In this document: positions 7,728-16,366 of the stretch, in pieces
Numbering within the stretch: position 1 is the stretch's first letter
Layout: every line of letters begins with the position of its first letter
Notes under the pieces: model-generated
Told to the model about the DNA's origin: nothing
The model's input: the letters and a program-made list of their open reading frames with translations, nothing else
Databases searched by the model: none
Translations under genes and position numbers: made by a program
Assembly (NCBI GenBank): GCA_023428755.1
Contig: JAEYWX010000008.1
Coordinates: 42,293-106,292, forward strand
Length of the DNA: 64,000 nucleotides
Source of the DNA: Bacteroidota bacterium
GTDB lineage: Bacteria; Bacteroidota; Bacteroidia; Chitinophagales; Chitinophagaceae
Direction: 5' to 3'

Positions 7728-8050
7728 TTTTCATTTACAATTATATCTTCATTATTAGTACCTCCAATTTCAACTTTCACCATTAGAAGCTTATCTACGC
7801 ATCTCACTTCAAAAGGGTTAACATAGTGCTAAGTAGTTCTTTAATTCACAGCATTCTGTTGGTTTTCCACAGGTAATACAGCTGTATCCACATCTGCATC
7901 ACAAAATATTCACCAAAAATAAGCTGTAACCCTTGCCAGTATTGGCTTACGCCCGTGTGGAAAAAATAAACCTTCACCCATTTGTGTTGAAAGTGGGAAA
8001 AAGTGTTATTTTGTGTCTAATTGTGTAAAAAACGATTTAATTCATTCTAA
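7728..8050. other. Regulatory intergenic region upstream of the dcw cluster
   Basis: No gene is seen in this 323-bp gap. It contains three 9-mers one mismatch from the DnaA box TTATCCACA (TTTTCCACA at 7863-7871, GTATCCACA at 7884-7892, TGTGGAAAA reverse at 7956-7964). A GTG array periodic at 10 bp lies at 7993-8027. A possible promoter is TTG at 7982-7984 followed 21 nt later by TTATTTTG at 8006-8013, one mismatch from TAnnTTTG. Confidence 0.5.
7993..8027 (+). promoter_or_regulatory. Probable MraZ operator: GTG-N7 direct repeats with 10-bp period
   Basis: GTG occurs at 7993, 8003, 8013 and 8023, giving units GTGGG, GTGTT, GTGTC and GTGTA, each separated by 5 A/T-only bases. MraZ of other bacteria binds arrays of TGGGN (E. 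coli) or AAAGTG[T/G] (mollicutes) repeats at this 10-bp spacing in front of its own gene. The array overlaps the putative -7 element and ends 24 nt before the mraZ start, a position suited to autorepression. Confidence 0.7.
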
Positions 8051-8509
8051 ATGATTGGTTTTCTGGGAGAATATGAGGTTACTCTCGACGCAAAAGGTCG
8101 ATTCCTGCTCCCGGCTGGCTTTAAAAAGCAGTTGCCGGAAGACTGGAACACCCAATTTGTGGTGAGCCGTGGCCTGGACGCTTGTCTCAGTTTATACCAT
8201 ATGAAACAGTGGGAACCCATATTTGCCCGCATCAGTCAGTTGAATGATTTTGATCCGAAGGTACGCCAATTCCAACGCTACTTTTTGAATGGAGCAACGG
8301 TGGTGGAGTTGGATTCTGCCGGCCGTTTGTTGGTGCCGCAGCAGTTGAAAGAGTATGCAGGCCTTGGTAAGGACATGGTGTTATTCGCCAAAGGCGACAA
8401 AATTGAAATTTGGGATAGTAATAAGTACAAACAGTTCTTTGACACCCTTTCAGCCGATGATTTCAGTAGTCTGGCGAATGAGGTAATGGTGAAACCTCCG
8501 GTGCAGTAA
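8051..8509 (+). CDS. mraZ: Transcriptional regulator MraZ
   Basis: A 152-residue MraZ with two AbrB-like SpoVT folds. The first is MIGFLGEYEVTLDAKGRFLLPAGFKKQL (in parts: GEYEVTLDAKGR, FLLPAGFK). The second has the repeated pattern ATVVELDSAGRLLVPQQLKEY, with the DxxGR(F/L) LVP core in both halves. MraZ binds DNA as a ring-shaped oligomer and represses or tunes the division and cell-wall cluster that it heads. The upstream GTG array is its likely operator. rsmH starts 6 nt after the stop. Confidence 0.95.
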   Translation: MIGFLGEYEVTLDAKGRFLLPAGFKKQLPEDWNTQFVVSRGLDACLSLYHMKQWEPIFARISQLNDFDPKVRQFQRYFLNGATVVELDSAGRLLVPQQLKEYAGLGKDMVLFAKGDKIEIWDSNKYKQFFDTLSADDFSSLANEVMVKPPVQ

Positions 8510-8515
8510 TGGTGC

Positions 8516-9472
8516 ATGGCAAAAAAGAAAACGATACAGCCAGCACAAGAGAAAGCAAACGGTGAGCAAGCGGATGTGTATCACATTCCGGTAATGCTGA
8601 TGGAAGCGGTGGATGCGCTTAACATCAAGCCCAACGGAGTTTATGTTGATTGCACATTTGGTGGTGGTGGTCACAGCAGGGAAATTTTGAAACGGTTAGG
8701 GAACGATGGAAGGCTGGTTGCCTTTGATCAGGACCCGGACGCCAAACAAAATCTTCCGGACGATGACCGCATTGTGTTTGTGCCGCACAACTTCAAACAC
8801 ATCAGCCGTTTTTTAAAACTCAACCGTTTTGAAAAAGTGGATGGTGTACTGGCCGATCTGGGCGTATCCAGTCACCAGTTCGATGAAGGTGCAAGAGGTT
8901 TTTCAACCCGGTTTGATGGCCCGCTGGACATGCGCATGGATCCCATGCAGCCGTTAACAGCCGCCATTATTCTGCAAACCTACACGCAGCAACAGTTGCA
9001 CAAACTGTTTGAGCAGTATGGAGAAGTAACCAACGCCAAAACACTCGCCGCTACCATTATTCAGCAACGTACTGTCAATCCGTTTCAAACCATCGAACAA
9101 TTGAAACAGGCATTGCAATCAGTCGTGAAAGGGAATCCCAATAAATACTTTGCCCAGGTATTCCAGGCCTTGCGAATTGAAGTGAACCAGGAGTTGAATG
9201 TGTTGAAAGAACTGTTAGAGCAATTGCCGGGAATACTGAAACCACACGCACGGGTGGCCATCATTTCCTTTCATTCGCTGGAAGACAGATTGGTGAAAAA
9301 CTTTTTCAAAAAAGGAAGTTTTGAAGAGGAAGCTTATAACCCGTTCGGGCGGGAAGAAAAAGAAACTGTATTTCAGATCATCAGTAAAAAACCTTTTGAA
9401 GCAACACCTGAAGAACAGAAACGAAATCCAAGATCAAGAAGCGCACGGTTACGTGTAGCCGAAAAACTCTAA
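8516..9472 (+). CDS. rsmH: 16S rRNA (cytosine1402-N4)-methyltransferase
   Basis: The 318-residue product methylates N4 of C1402 in the 16S rRNA P site using S-adenosylmethionine. It has HIPVMLMEAVDALN, the SAM-binding VDCTFGGGGHSREIL, the LADLGVSSHQFDEGARGFS segment and the DMRMD motif, and ends with the family's NPRSRSARLRVAE tail. Full length. About 25 polar residues precede the conserved start. It is in the standard second position of the dcw cluster. Confidence 0.97.
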   Translation: MAKKKTIQPAQEKANGEQADVYHIPVMLMEAVDALNIKPNGVYVDCTFGGGGHSREILKRLGNDGRLVAFDQDPDAKQNLPDDDRIVFVPHNFKHISRFLKLNRFEKVDGVLADLGVSSHQFDEGARGFSTRFDGPLDMRMDPMQPLTAAIILQTYTQQQLHKLFEQYGEVTNAKTLAATIIQQRTVNPFQTIEQLKQALQSVVKGNPNKYFAQVFQALRIEVNQELNVLKELLEQLPGILKPHARVAIISFHSLEDRLVKNFFKKGSFEEEAYNPFGREEKETVFQIISKKPFEATPEEQKRNPRSRSARLRVAEKL

Positions 9473-9525
9473 ACCCATTGTAAAACGAAGTGAACAGATT
9501 ATAAACGGAAATTACAAACAAACCA

Positions 9526-9852
9526 ATGGCAGTAAAAGAGCCGAAGATTGATTTAAAAAAGTGGTTTAATTACCAGTGGATCGTTCGCAACGTTCCATAC
9601 TTCCTCTTTCTATCTGTACTGGCGATTATCTACATCGCCAATGGCCATTACGCCGATAATACCATCCGCAATATCAACCGAACCACCAAAGAATTAAAAG
9701 AGCAGGAGTATGAATACAAAACGCTCAACGGGAAACTCATGTTTCAAAACCGGTTGAGCGAAGTGGCGAAAGCAGTAGAACCCGTTGGTTTAAAAGAAAA
9801 TATTCAACAACCCATCAAACTAACTGACAGCACACAGCTGAAAGGAAATTAA
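9526..9852 (+). CDS. ftsL: FtsL-like cell division protein
   Basis: A 108-residue bitopic protein with a short cytoplasmic N-terminus, one transmembrane helix (about residues 23-42, PYFLFLSVLAIIYIAN) and a charged heptad-like segment predicted as coiled coil (about 48-85). Position between rsmH and ftsI and this topology match FtsL, which with FtsB and FtsQ recruits and activates FtsW-FtsI. Sequence conservation of the family is very low, so the call rests on topology and synteny. Its stop overlaps the ftsI start (TAATG). Confidence 0.85.
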   Translation: MAVKEPKIDLKKWFNYQWIVRNVPYFLFLSVLAIIYIANGHYADNTIRNINRTTKELKEQEYEYKTLNGKLMFQNRLSEVAKAVEPVGLKENIQQPIKLTDSTQLKGN

Positions 9853-11960
9853 TGGAAGTAAAGAACGACATATTATGGCGTGTGTACCTCGGTTTCCTGG
9901 GGTTGATGCTGCTGGGTGTACTCATACTCGGTAAGGCATTTTATACCCAGAATATTGAGGGGAGCTACTGGAGAAGTATGGGCGATAGTATGCACACCAA
10001 AATTCTTGATCTGGCTGCTGAACGTGGAACTATTTACAGCGAAGATGGAAGTATGCTGAGCACATCTATTCCGCAGTTTGATATTTATATTGATTTTGCA
10101 GCAGAAGGATTACGTTATAAAAACGGACAACGCTTTACTGAAAATATCGACTCGCTGTCAATTGAATTGGCTGCCTTGTTCCAGGACAAAACAGCCGCTA
10201 CCTATAAGAAGGAATTAAAGCAGGCGTACAAAAGCAAATCCCGCTACTATTCATTAAAGAAAAAAGTTTCGTTTGAAGAGTACAAGCAGTTGCGTGAGTT
10301 TCCATTGGTACGTCTTGGCAAAAACAAAAGCGGATTTATTGCTGAAGTAAAAACCAAACGCCTCAATCCATTTGGTGAATTAGGTTTCAGAACAATTGGT
10401 TTGTACCGTGAAAATTCAAAGTTGGTGGGGCTTGAACGTTCCTTCGACAGTGTGTTACGTGGCACTACCGGTAAGCGTCTTGTACGTTATGTATCAGGTG
10501 GTGTGTTGATGCCGGTTGAAGGATATGAAGTGGAACCGGAAAACGGTGATGATGTTTACACTACCATTGATGTTAATATCCAGGATATAACTGAGCGTGC
10601 ATTAATGCGTACCATGACGACCAACGAAGCATTGGAAGGTACTTGCATTGTAATGGAAGTGGCAACCGGAAAAATCAAAGCCATTGCCAACCTTGGGCGC
10701 ACAAAAGATGGAACGTATTTCGAAACTGATAATTATGCGTTGCGTACAGCGGAGCCAGGTTCAACCATTAAACTGGTGACCTTGCTGGCTGCGTTGGAAG
10801 ATAAGCATGTAACGATCAATGATAATATCACCATTCATGGTGGCAGGTGGAATTTGAATGGAAGAAACATTGTGGATGATCACAAAGGTCCGGAAGTAAC
10901 AACCATCAAGCATGCGTTTACGCAAAGCTCGAATGTGGCTATGAGTAAACTGGCTTATCAATATTATACATCCGATCCACGGAAATATTATAAGCACCTT
11001 ACCAATCTTCATCTCACAACAAAAACTGGAATTGAACTCAATGAAGAATTCAGTCCGCTTATACGCAACCCCAATAAAGTAAAACCCAAGCAATGGCATC
11101 CGCAAACATTGGCATCCTGGGGTTTTGGTTATGAGTTAATGGTATCGCCATTACAAATATTAATGGTGTACAACGCAGTAGCCAATAATGGTAAGATGAT
11201 GAAACCGTATTTGCTGAATGAGATCAGGAATTTCGGAACTGTTGTTCGTAAAAATGAACCGGTGGTGTTGAACGAAGAAATTGCAAGCGAATCAACCATC
11301 AAACAATTGCAGGAATGTTTAGCAGCTGTGTGTACCGAAGGTACGGCACGCAAACAGTTTGAAACAGCGCCTTACAAAGCATCGGGCAAAACAGGTACAG
11401 CCAAAGTAAACGATGGTACTTACAAATACAGAGATGGAGTGTATCAATCAGCGTTTGCCGGTTACTTCCCATCAGATGCACCAAAGTATTCCATTATTGT
11501 AGTGGTAAAGAACAGGCCACGTGCTGCCAACTATTATGGCGGCACAGTAGCAGCGCCGGTGTTCAGAGAAATTGCTGATCATCTGTATAAATACAGTCAG
11601 GAGCAACAACCGTTTACAATGGCGAAACCATTTGCCGATTCAATGCTGTATAGTTTCAGTGGATTGAAACAGGAAGTACAGCAACTGTCACAGCAACTTG
11701 GCTTTAGTTATACCGATCAACTGGTGGGTAACTGGCGCATGTCGTATTTGAAAAATAATACCATTCAATCACAAAGCATTCCTGCTACTGGTACTGTAAT
11801 GCCCAATATAAAAGGAATGGGATTGAAGGATGCATTGTATCTGTTGGAAACAGCAGGAATGAAAGTGCAGGTAACCGGAAAAGGAAAAATCAATGATCAG
11901 TCGATTGCTGCAGGAGCACCGGTAGCAAAAGGACAGGAAATAATAATATATCTCAATTGA
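9852..11960 (+). CDS. ftsI: Division-specific transpeptidase (penicillin-binding protein 3) with PASTA domain
   Basis: A 702-residue class B penicillin-binding protein that cross-links septal peptidoglycan. One N-terminal transmembrane helix spans about residues 12-32. A pedestal domain with AAERGTIYSEDGSML follows. Then comes the transpeptidase domain with STIK (Ser304 as nucleophile), SSN (359-361) and KTGTAK (from Lys513). A C-terminal PASTA module (about residues 642-702, VMPNIKGMGLKDALYLLE) is present, as in Spo VD-type and many Bacteroidota homologues. It starts in the ftsL stop and ends in the murE start, so the three are translationally coupled. Confidence 0.96.
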   Translation: MEVKNDILWRVYLGFLGLMLLGVLILGKAFYTQNIEGSYWRSMGDSMHTKILDLAAERGTIYSEDGSMLSTSIPQFDIYIDFAAEGLRYKNGQRFTENIDSLSIELAALFQDKTAATYKKELKQAYKSKSRYYSLKKKVSFEEYKQLREFPLVRLGKNKSGFIAEVKTKRLNPFGELGFRTIGLYRENSKLVGLERSFDSVLRGTTGKRLVRYVSGGVLMPVEGYEVEPENGDDVYTTIDVNIQDITERALMRTMTTNEALEGTCIVMEVATGKIKAIANLGRTKDGTYFETDNYALRTAEPGSTIKLVTLLAALEDKHVTINDNITIHGGRWNLNGRNIVDDHKGPEVTTIKHAFTQSSNVAMSKLAYQYYTSDPRKYYKHLTNLHLTTKTGIELNEEFSPLIRNPNKVKPKQWHPQTLASWGFGYELMVSPLQILMVYNAVANNGKMMKPYLLNEIRNFGTVVRKNEPVVLNEEIASESTIKQLQECLAAVCTEGTARKQFETAPYKASGKTGTAKVNDGTYKYRDGVYQSAFAGYFPSDAPKYSIIVVVKNRPRAANYYGGTVAAPVFREIADHLYKYSQEQQPFTMAKPFADSMLYSFSGLKQEVQQLSQQLGFSYTDQLVGNWRMSYLKNNTIQSQSIPATGTVMPNIKGMGLKDALYLLETAGMKVQVTGKGKINDQSIAAGAPVAKGQEIIIYLN

Positions 11961-13426
11961 TGGCAGTATTGAAAGACATATTGTACAAAGTGCATTTACG
12001 CAGCGTTCACGGATCAACAGCCGTTGAAGTGAACGATCTGCAGATCGATTCACGGTTTGTAAAACCGGGCACTTGTTTTATTGCCATCAAAGGAGCAGCG
12101 GTTGACGGACATGCATTTATTGGCAATGCAATTGAACAAGGTGCGGTTGCAGTGATATGTGAGGAATTACCTGCGCAGTTAAATGATGCGGTTACTTATA
12201 TACAAGTGGCCAACAGTGCAGAAGCGGCTGGGTTTATGGCCAACCAGTTCTTTGGAAATGTAACAGCGCAAATGAAAGTGGTTGGTGTTACCGGCACCAA
12301 TGGAAAGACCACGATCGCAACGTTGTTGTTCAAAGTTTTTAGTGGATTGGGTTACAGGTGTGGATTGGTTTCAACAGTGGAGTATCATGTAGGCGATAAA
12401 GTATTTCCATCAACACATACAACACCGGATGTAATTAACCTCAATCGCCTGTTGAAAGAAATGTATGATGCGGGTTGCACCTATGTATTTATGGAATGCA
12501 GCAGTCATGCGATTCATCAACATCGCATCACGGGTATTCATTTTACAGGTGCATTGTTCAGTAATATCACACACGATCATCTTGACTATCATAAAACCTT
12601 TGATGAATACATCAAAGTGAAAAAAAGTTTTTTTGATGGATTAACAGCCGATGCATTTGCCATCAGCAACAAAGATGATAAACGTGGCGAAGTGATGCTG
12701 CAAAACTGCAAAGCAAAAAAGCAGTATTACAGTTTAAAAAATATTGCTGAGTACAAAGGAAAGATTTTGGAAAACAGCCTGACGGGATTGCAAATGATGG
12801 TGAACAACGATGAAGTACACTTTCGTTTGATTGGTGAGTTTAATGCCTACAATCTGCTGGCGGTGTTTGGAGCTGCTGTTTCATTAGGCGAAGACAAACA
12901 CAAAGTGTTGCAGATATTAAGCAGTGTAACAGGAGCAGAAGGCCGCTTTGATTATATCATTTCACCCAATGATCTCATACTGGGCATTGTTGATTATGCA
13001 CACACACCCGATGCATTGGAAAATGTATTGGCAACCATAAAGAAATTAAGAAGAGGTCATGAGCAGATCATTACAGTAGTTGGTTGTGGTGGCGACAGAG
13101 ATAAAACCAAACGTCCTGTAATGGGGGAAGTGGCATGTGAACTAAGCGACAGAGTCATCTTCACCAGCGATAATCCACGCAGTGAAGATCCATTGGAAAT
13201 TTTAGCGGATATGGAATTCGGATTGAGTTCCGCTGCAAGACGAAAATTTATTTCGATCGCAGACCGGAAAGAAGCGATCAAAACAGCTGTGAGCCTCGCC
13301 AAACATGAAGACATCATTCTGGTAGCAGGTAAAGGACATGAAAAATACCAGGATATAAAAGGAGTGAAATACTCTTTCGATGATAAGAAAGTATTAGAAG
13401 AAATGTTTGAATTGTTAGAAAGATAA
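11960..13426 (+). CDS. murE: UDP-MurNAc-tripeptide synthetase
   Basis: This 488-residue Mur ligase adds the third amino acid to UDP-MurNAc-dipeptide in the cytoplasm. The ATP loop GVTGTNGKTT lies near residue 112. The substrate loop reads SDNPRSEDP; the DNPR motif is characteristic of enzymes that use meso-diaminopimelate. YAHTPDALENVL and VAGKGHEKYQ are also family motifs. The start is ATG at 11960 inside the ftsI stop (TGATG); a TTG three bases upstream is less likely. Confidence 0.97.
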   Translation: MAVLKDILYKVHLRSVHGSTAVEVNDLQIDSRFVKPGTCFIAIKGAAVDGHAFIGNAIEQGAVAVICEELPAQLNDAVTYIQVANSAEAAGFMANQFFGNVTAQMKVVGVTGTNGKTTIATLLFKVFSGLGYRCGLVSTVEYHVGDKVFPSTHTTPDVINLNRLLKEMYDAGCTYVFMECSSHAIHQHRITGIHFTGALFSNITHDHLDYHKTFDEYIKVKKSFFDGLTADAFAISNKDDKRGEVMLQNCKAKKQYYSLKNIAEYKGKILENSLTGLQMMVNNDEVHFRLIGEFNAYNLLAVFGAAVSLGEDKHKVLQILSSVTGAEGRFDYIISPNDLILGIVDYAHTPDALENVLATIKKLRRGHEQIITVVGCGGDRDKTKRPVMGEVACELSDRVIFTSDNPRSEDPLEILADMEFGLSSAARRKFISIADRKEAIKTAVSLAKHEDIILVAGKGHEKYQDIKGVKYSFDDKKVLEEMFELLER

Positions 13427-13458
13427 CGCTCAAAGCTCGTAGCTCACAGCTTCTTAAA
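13427..13458. repeat. AGCT-word repeat between murE and mraY
   Basis: Directly after the murE stop the sequence reads as tandem variants of the word AGCTC(A/G)(A/T) (GCTCAAAGCTCGTAGCTCAC, then AGCTT). The same vocabulary recurs at 35099-35232, 37769-37802 and 38228-38278. Confidence 0.7.
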
Positions 13459-13466
13459 ATAAACGT

Positions 13467-14744
13467 ATGTTAAAGAACTTAATCGATTGGTTGAACAGCA
13501 TCGGGGTACAATTCCCCGGCGACAATCTGTTCCAGTTTATCACCAGCAGGGTGATGCTGGCCATGGTACTGTCGTTGGTGATCTCAGCCGTATTCGGTAA
13601 GAAGTTAATTAACTATTTGCGAAAACGCCAGGTGGGTGAAACCGTTCGTGATCTTGGTTTAGCAGGTGAACAGCAAAAGAAAGGAACACCAACAATGGGT
13701 GGGTTGATCATCATTGTTGCGATTGTAGTACCTACTTTATTATTAGCAGATGTAAGCAAAGTATATATTCTGCTCATGTTGTTTGCAACCATCTGGATGG
13801 GCATGATTGGTTTTATTGATGATTACTTAAAGCTCCGTGCCAAACGGTTGGCACAAGAACAGGGAATCGCTTATAAAAAAGGTGATAAAGACGGATTGGC
13901 AGGTTGGTTCAAAGTATTGGGACAAGTGGTGTTAGGTGTAGCTGTTGCCACCACGTTGATGTTTAACGAATCGGTTAGTGCTTACCGTGAGTTTGCAGGG
14001 ACGGAATTGCCGAAAGATGCAGATGTAAAAATTGTGAAAATGGATGGTGAAGAAAAAATCATGATCAAAGCAGATGGCCCCATTACAACGATTCCATTTG
14101 TAAAGAGCCATGAGTTTAATTACGCAAAGCTGTTACCGAAAGCAATCCGCGGTGCTACCTGGTTACTGTATGTGTTGATTGTTGTGTTTATTGTTACAGC
14201 AGTATCTAACGGTGCCAATATTACCGATGGTATTGATGGACTGGCAACCGGTGTGTCTGCACTCATCGGTATCGGTCTTGGCATTTTTGCGTATGCCAGT
14301 GGTAATGTTCGGTTAGCAGATTATTTAAATATCCTCTATATACCCGGCATTGGGGAGTTATCCATTTTTATTGCAGCGATGGTAGGTGCCTGTATCGGTT
14401 TTCTCTGGTACAATTCGTATCCGGCACAGGTATTCATGGGCGATACAGGAAGTTTAATGCTGGGAGGGATTATAGCATCGTTGGCATTTTTAGTAAGAAA
14501 GGAATTATTGATACCCATTTTCTGCGGCGTGTTTTTAGTGGAAAACCTGAGCGTAATGTTACAGGTTGGCTATTTCAAATACACAAAGAAAAAGTATGGT
14601 GAGGGCAAACGGATCTTTTTAATGAGTCCGCTGCACCATCATTATCAAAAGAAAGGATTTCATGAGAGTAAGATCGTTACACGCTTCTGGATCGTTACGA
14701 TTCTTTGTGTGGTTATGGCGATCGTAACACTCAAGATCCGCTAA
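13467..14744 (+). CDS. mraY: Phospho-N-acetylmuramoyl-pentapeptide transferase
   Basis: This 425-residue polytopic membrane enzyme transfers phospho-MurNAc-pentapeptide to undecaprenyl phosphate to make lipid I. Motifs are KKGTPTMGGL, the DDYLK catalytic pair after GMIGFID, NGANITDGIDGLATG, the MGDTGSL segment and the histidine cluster SPLHHHYQKKG. Compared with enzymes of about 360 residues it carries some 50 extra residues between two membrane helices at about 172-222 (from ESVSAYREFAG to FVKSHEF). A similar insertion occurs in other Bacteroidota as far as I recall. Confidence 0.97.
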   Translation: MLKNLIDWLNSIGVQFPGDNLFQFITSRVMLAMVLSLVISAVFGKKLINYLRKRQVGETVRDLGLAGEQQKKGTPTMGGLIIIVAIVVPTLLLADVSKVYILLMLFATIWMGMIGFIDDYLKLRAKRLAQEQGIAYKKGDKDGLAGWFKVLGQVVLGVAVATTLMFNESVSAYREFAGTELPKDADVKIVKMDGEEKIMIKADGPITTIPFVKSHEFNYAKLLPKAIRGATWLLYVLIVVFIVTAVSNGANITDGIDGLATGVSALIGIGLGIFAYASGNVRLADYLNILYIPGIGELSIFIAAMVGACIGFLWYNSYPAQVFMGDTGSLMLGGIIASLAFLVRKELLIPIFCGVFLVENLSVMLQVGYFKYTKKKYGEGKRIFLMSPLHHHYQKKGFHESKIVTRFWIVTILCVVMAIVTLKIR

Positions 14745-14923
14745 AGAGTTTATTGAAAAACCACCATTGGTTTTCAAATCCATATCCATGAATCCAGTGT
14801 AAAGCTGAACGATAATAACCTGATGCTACATCTATTGATCCAGTACTAACCCATACTTGTGAAGAACCTTTTTTTATTTCTGTTGAAATAAACGAAAGGC
14901 GAAAAACCAAAAAAGAAAATGAT

Positions 14924-14970
14924 ACCGGTTTCCAGTTACCGGTATCCAATAACAGTCAACTGGAAACTTG
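14924..14970. repeat. Word repeat in front of murD
   Basis: The words ACCGGTTTCCAGTTACCGGT and CAACTGGAAAC are imperfect direct and inverted copies of each other, placed against the murD start. The remaining mraY-murD gap from 14745 has a small hairpin GAAAAACCA/TTGGTTTTC at 14754-14775 and no gene. Confidence 0.5.
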
Positions 14971-16317
14971 ATGATCATGGCACACAAATGTTACATACTC
15001 GGTAGTGGCGAAAGCGGAACAGGCGCTGCTATTCTTGCGAAGAAGCAAGGGTATGATGTATTTGTGAGCGATGCCGGACCTGTGAAATCAATATACAAAG
15101 ATGAACTGCATGAGTACGGAATTGCATTTGAAGAAAGCATGCATTCGGCTGAACTCATTTTGCAGGCCGATGAAATTGTGAAGAGCCCCGGCATACCCGA
15201 GAAGAGCGATATGATGAAGCAGATCCGCAAAAAAGGAATTCCGGTGATCAGTGAAATTGAACTGGCGTATCGCTTCAAGGGCAACAGCAAAATTGTTGGC
15301 ATCACGGGCAGCAATGGGAAAACCACCACTACTGCATTAACCTATCATATCTGCAAACATGCAGGGTTGAATTGTGCAATGGTTGGAAACATCGGCATCA
15401 GCATAGCCAAGCAGGTGGCGCTTGATCCAAAAGAAGTATATGTAGCAGAGATCAGCAGTTTTCAATTAGATGATATCAACGAATTCAGGGCGGATATAGC
15501 GATCCTTACCAATATTTCAGAAGATCATTTAGACAGGTACGATTATAAATTCGAAAACTACATCAACGCAAAATTTAAGATCATCCAAAATCAAACGAAA
15601 GACGATTATTTCATTTACTGTGCCGATGATCCGGTAACGACAAAATATTTAAAAAAACTTACTCTCCATTCAAACCCATTACCATTCACCATGAAACAGG
15701 AACCACAAAAAGGTGCTTCTATCAAAGACGGCATCATGACGATTGCAGTGAACGACGACAAAGTGTCAATGAGCGTAGACGATTTTAAGATCAAGGGTAA
15801 ACACAACCAGTACAACACCATGGCAGCAGGTATTGCAGCGGCTACATTGGGTATCCGCAAAGAAAAGATCAGGGAGGCCGTTACAACTTTCGAAAGCCTT
15901 GAGCACCGTATGGAAATGGTGGCAATGGTGAAAGGAGTAGAATACATTAATGATAGTAAGGCAACCAACATCAACTCTACCTGGTATGCATTGGAGAGCA
16001 TGAGCCGTCCAACAATTTTGATCCTGGGTGGTGTGGATAAAGGAAATGATTATGAAGTGTTGAAAGACCTGGTGAAAGAAAAAGTAAAAGCAATTGTATG
16101 CCTGGGTTTGGATAACCGTAAAATACACGAAGCGTTTGGCGATATGGTATCGCTCATCGTAAACACCACAAGTGCAGAAGATGCAGTACGTGCTGCTTAT
16201 CATTTTGCAGAGAAAGGCGATTCTGTATTGTTAAGCCCGGCTTGTGCAAGTTTTGATCTGTTCAAGAATTATGAAGACAGAGGCGATCAGTTTAAAAAAG
16301 CAGTAAGAGAGCTATAA
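14971..16317 (+). CDS. murD: UDP-MurNAc-L-alanine:D-glutamate ligase
   Basis: About 449 residues. It adds D-Glu to UDP-MurNAc-L-Ala. The N-terminal Rossmann motif LGSGESGTGAA binds the uridine nucleotide, GITGSNGKTTTTAL is the ATP loop around residue 110, and EISSFQLD and the NISEDHLDRYD region follow. NDSKATN and LSPACASFD are further family motifs. Either ATG 14971 or ATG 14977 can serve as start; both leave the domain intact. A strong hairpin follows immediately. Confidence 0.97.
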   Translation: MIMAHKCYILGSGESGTGAAILAKKQGYDVFVSDAGPVKSIYKDELHEYGIAFEESMHSAELILQADEIVKSPGIPEKSDMMKQIRKKGIPVISEIELAYRFKGNSKIVGITGSNGKTTTTALTYHICKHAGLNCAMVGNIGISIAKQVALDPKEVYVAEISSFQLDDINEFRADIAILTNISEDHLDRYDYKFENYINAKFKIIQNQTKDDYFIYCADDPVTTKYLKKLTLHSNPLPFTMKQEPQKGASIKDGIMTIAVNDDKVSMSVDDFKIKGKHNQYNTMAAGIAAATLGIRKEKIREAVTTFESLEHRMEMVAMVKGVEYINDSKATNINSTWYALESMSRPTILILGGVDKGNDYEVLKDLVKEKVKAIVCLGLDNRKIHEAFGDMVSLIVNTTSAEDAVRAAYHFAEKGDSVLLSPACASFDLFKNYEDRGDQFKKAVREL

Positions 16318-16320
16318 TGC

Positions 16321-16350
16321 TGGTCGGTACGGCCTTCGGCCGTCAGACCA
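16321..16350. promoter_or_regulatory. Intercistronic hairpin between murD and ftsW
   Basis: TGGTC pairs with GACCA and ACGGCC pairs with GGCCGT around a TTC loop, with a short internal mismatch. It begins 4 nt after the murD stop and lacks a T tract, so it is not a standard terminator. It could stabilise or process the message, or be another dispersed repeat. Confidence 0.55.
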
Positions 16351-16366
16351 AACGAAGAAAAAATAA

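Noticed and set aside
7728..8050. Replication origin upstream of mraZ
   Set aside because: Three imperfect DnaA-like words without dnaA, dnaN or an AT-rich unwinding block are not enough.
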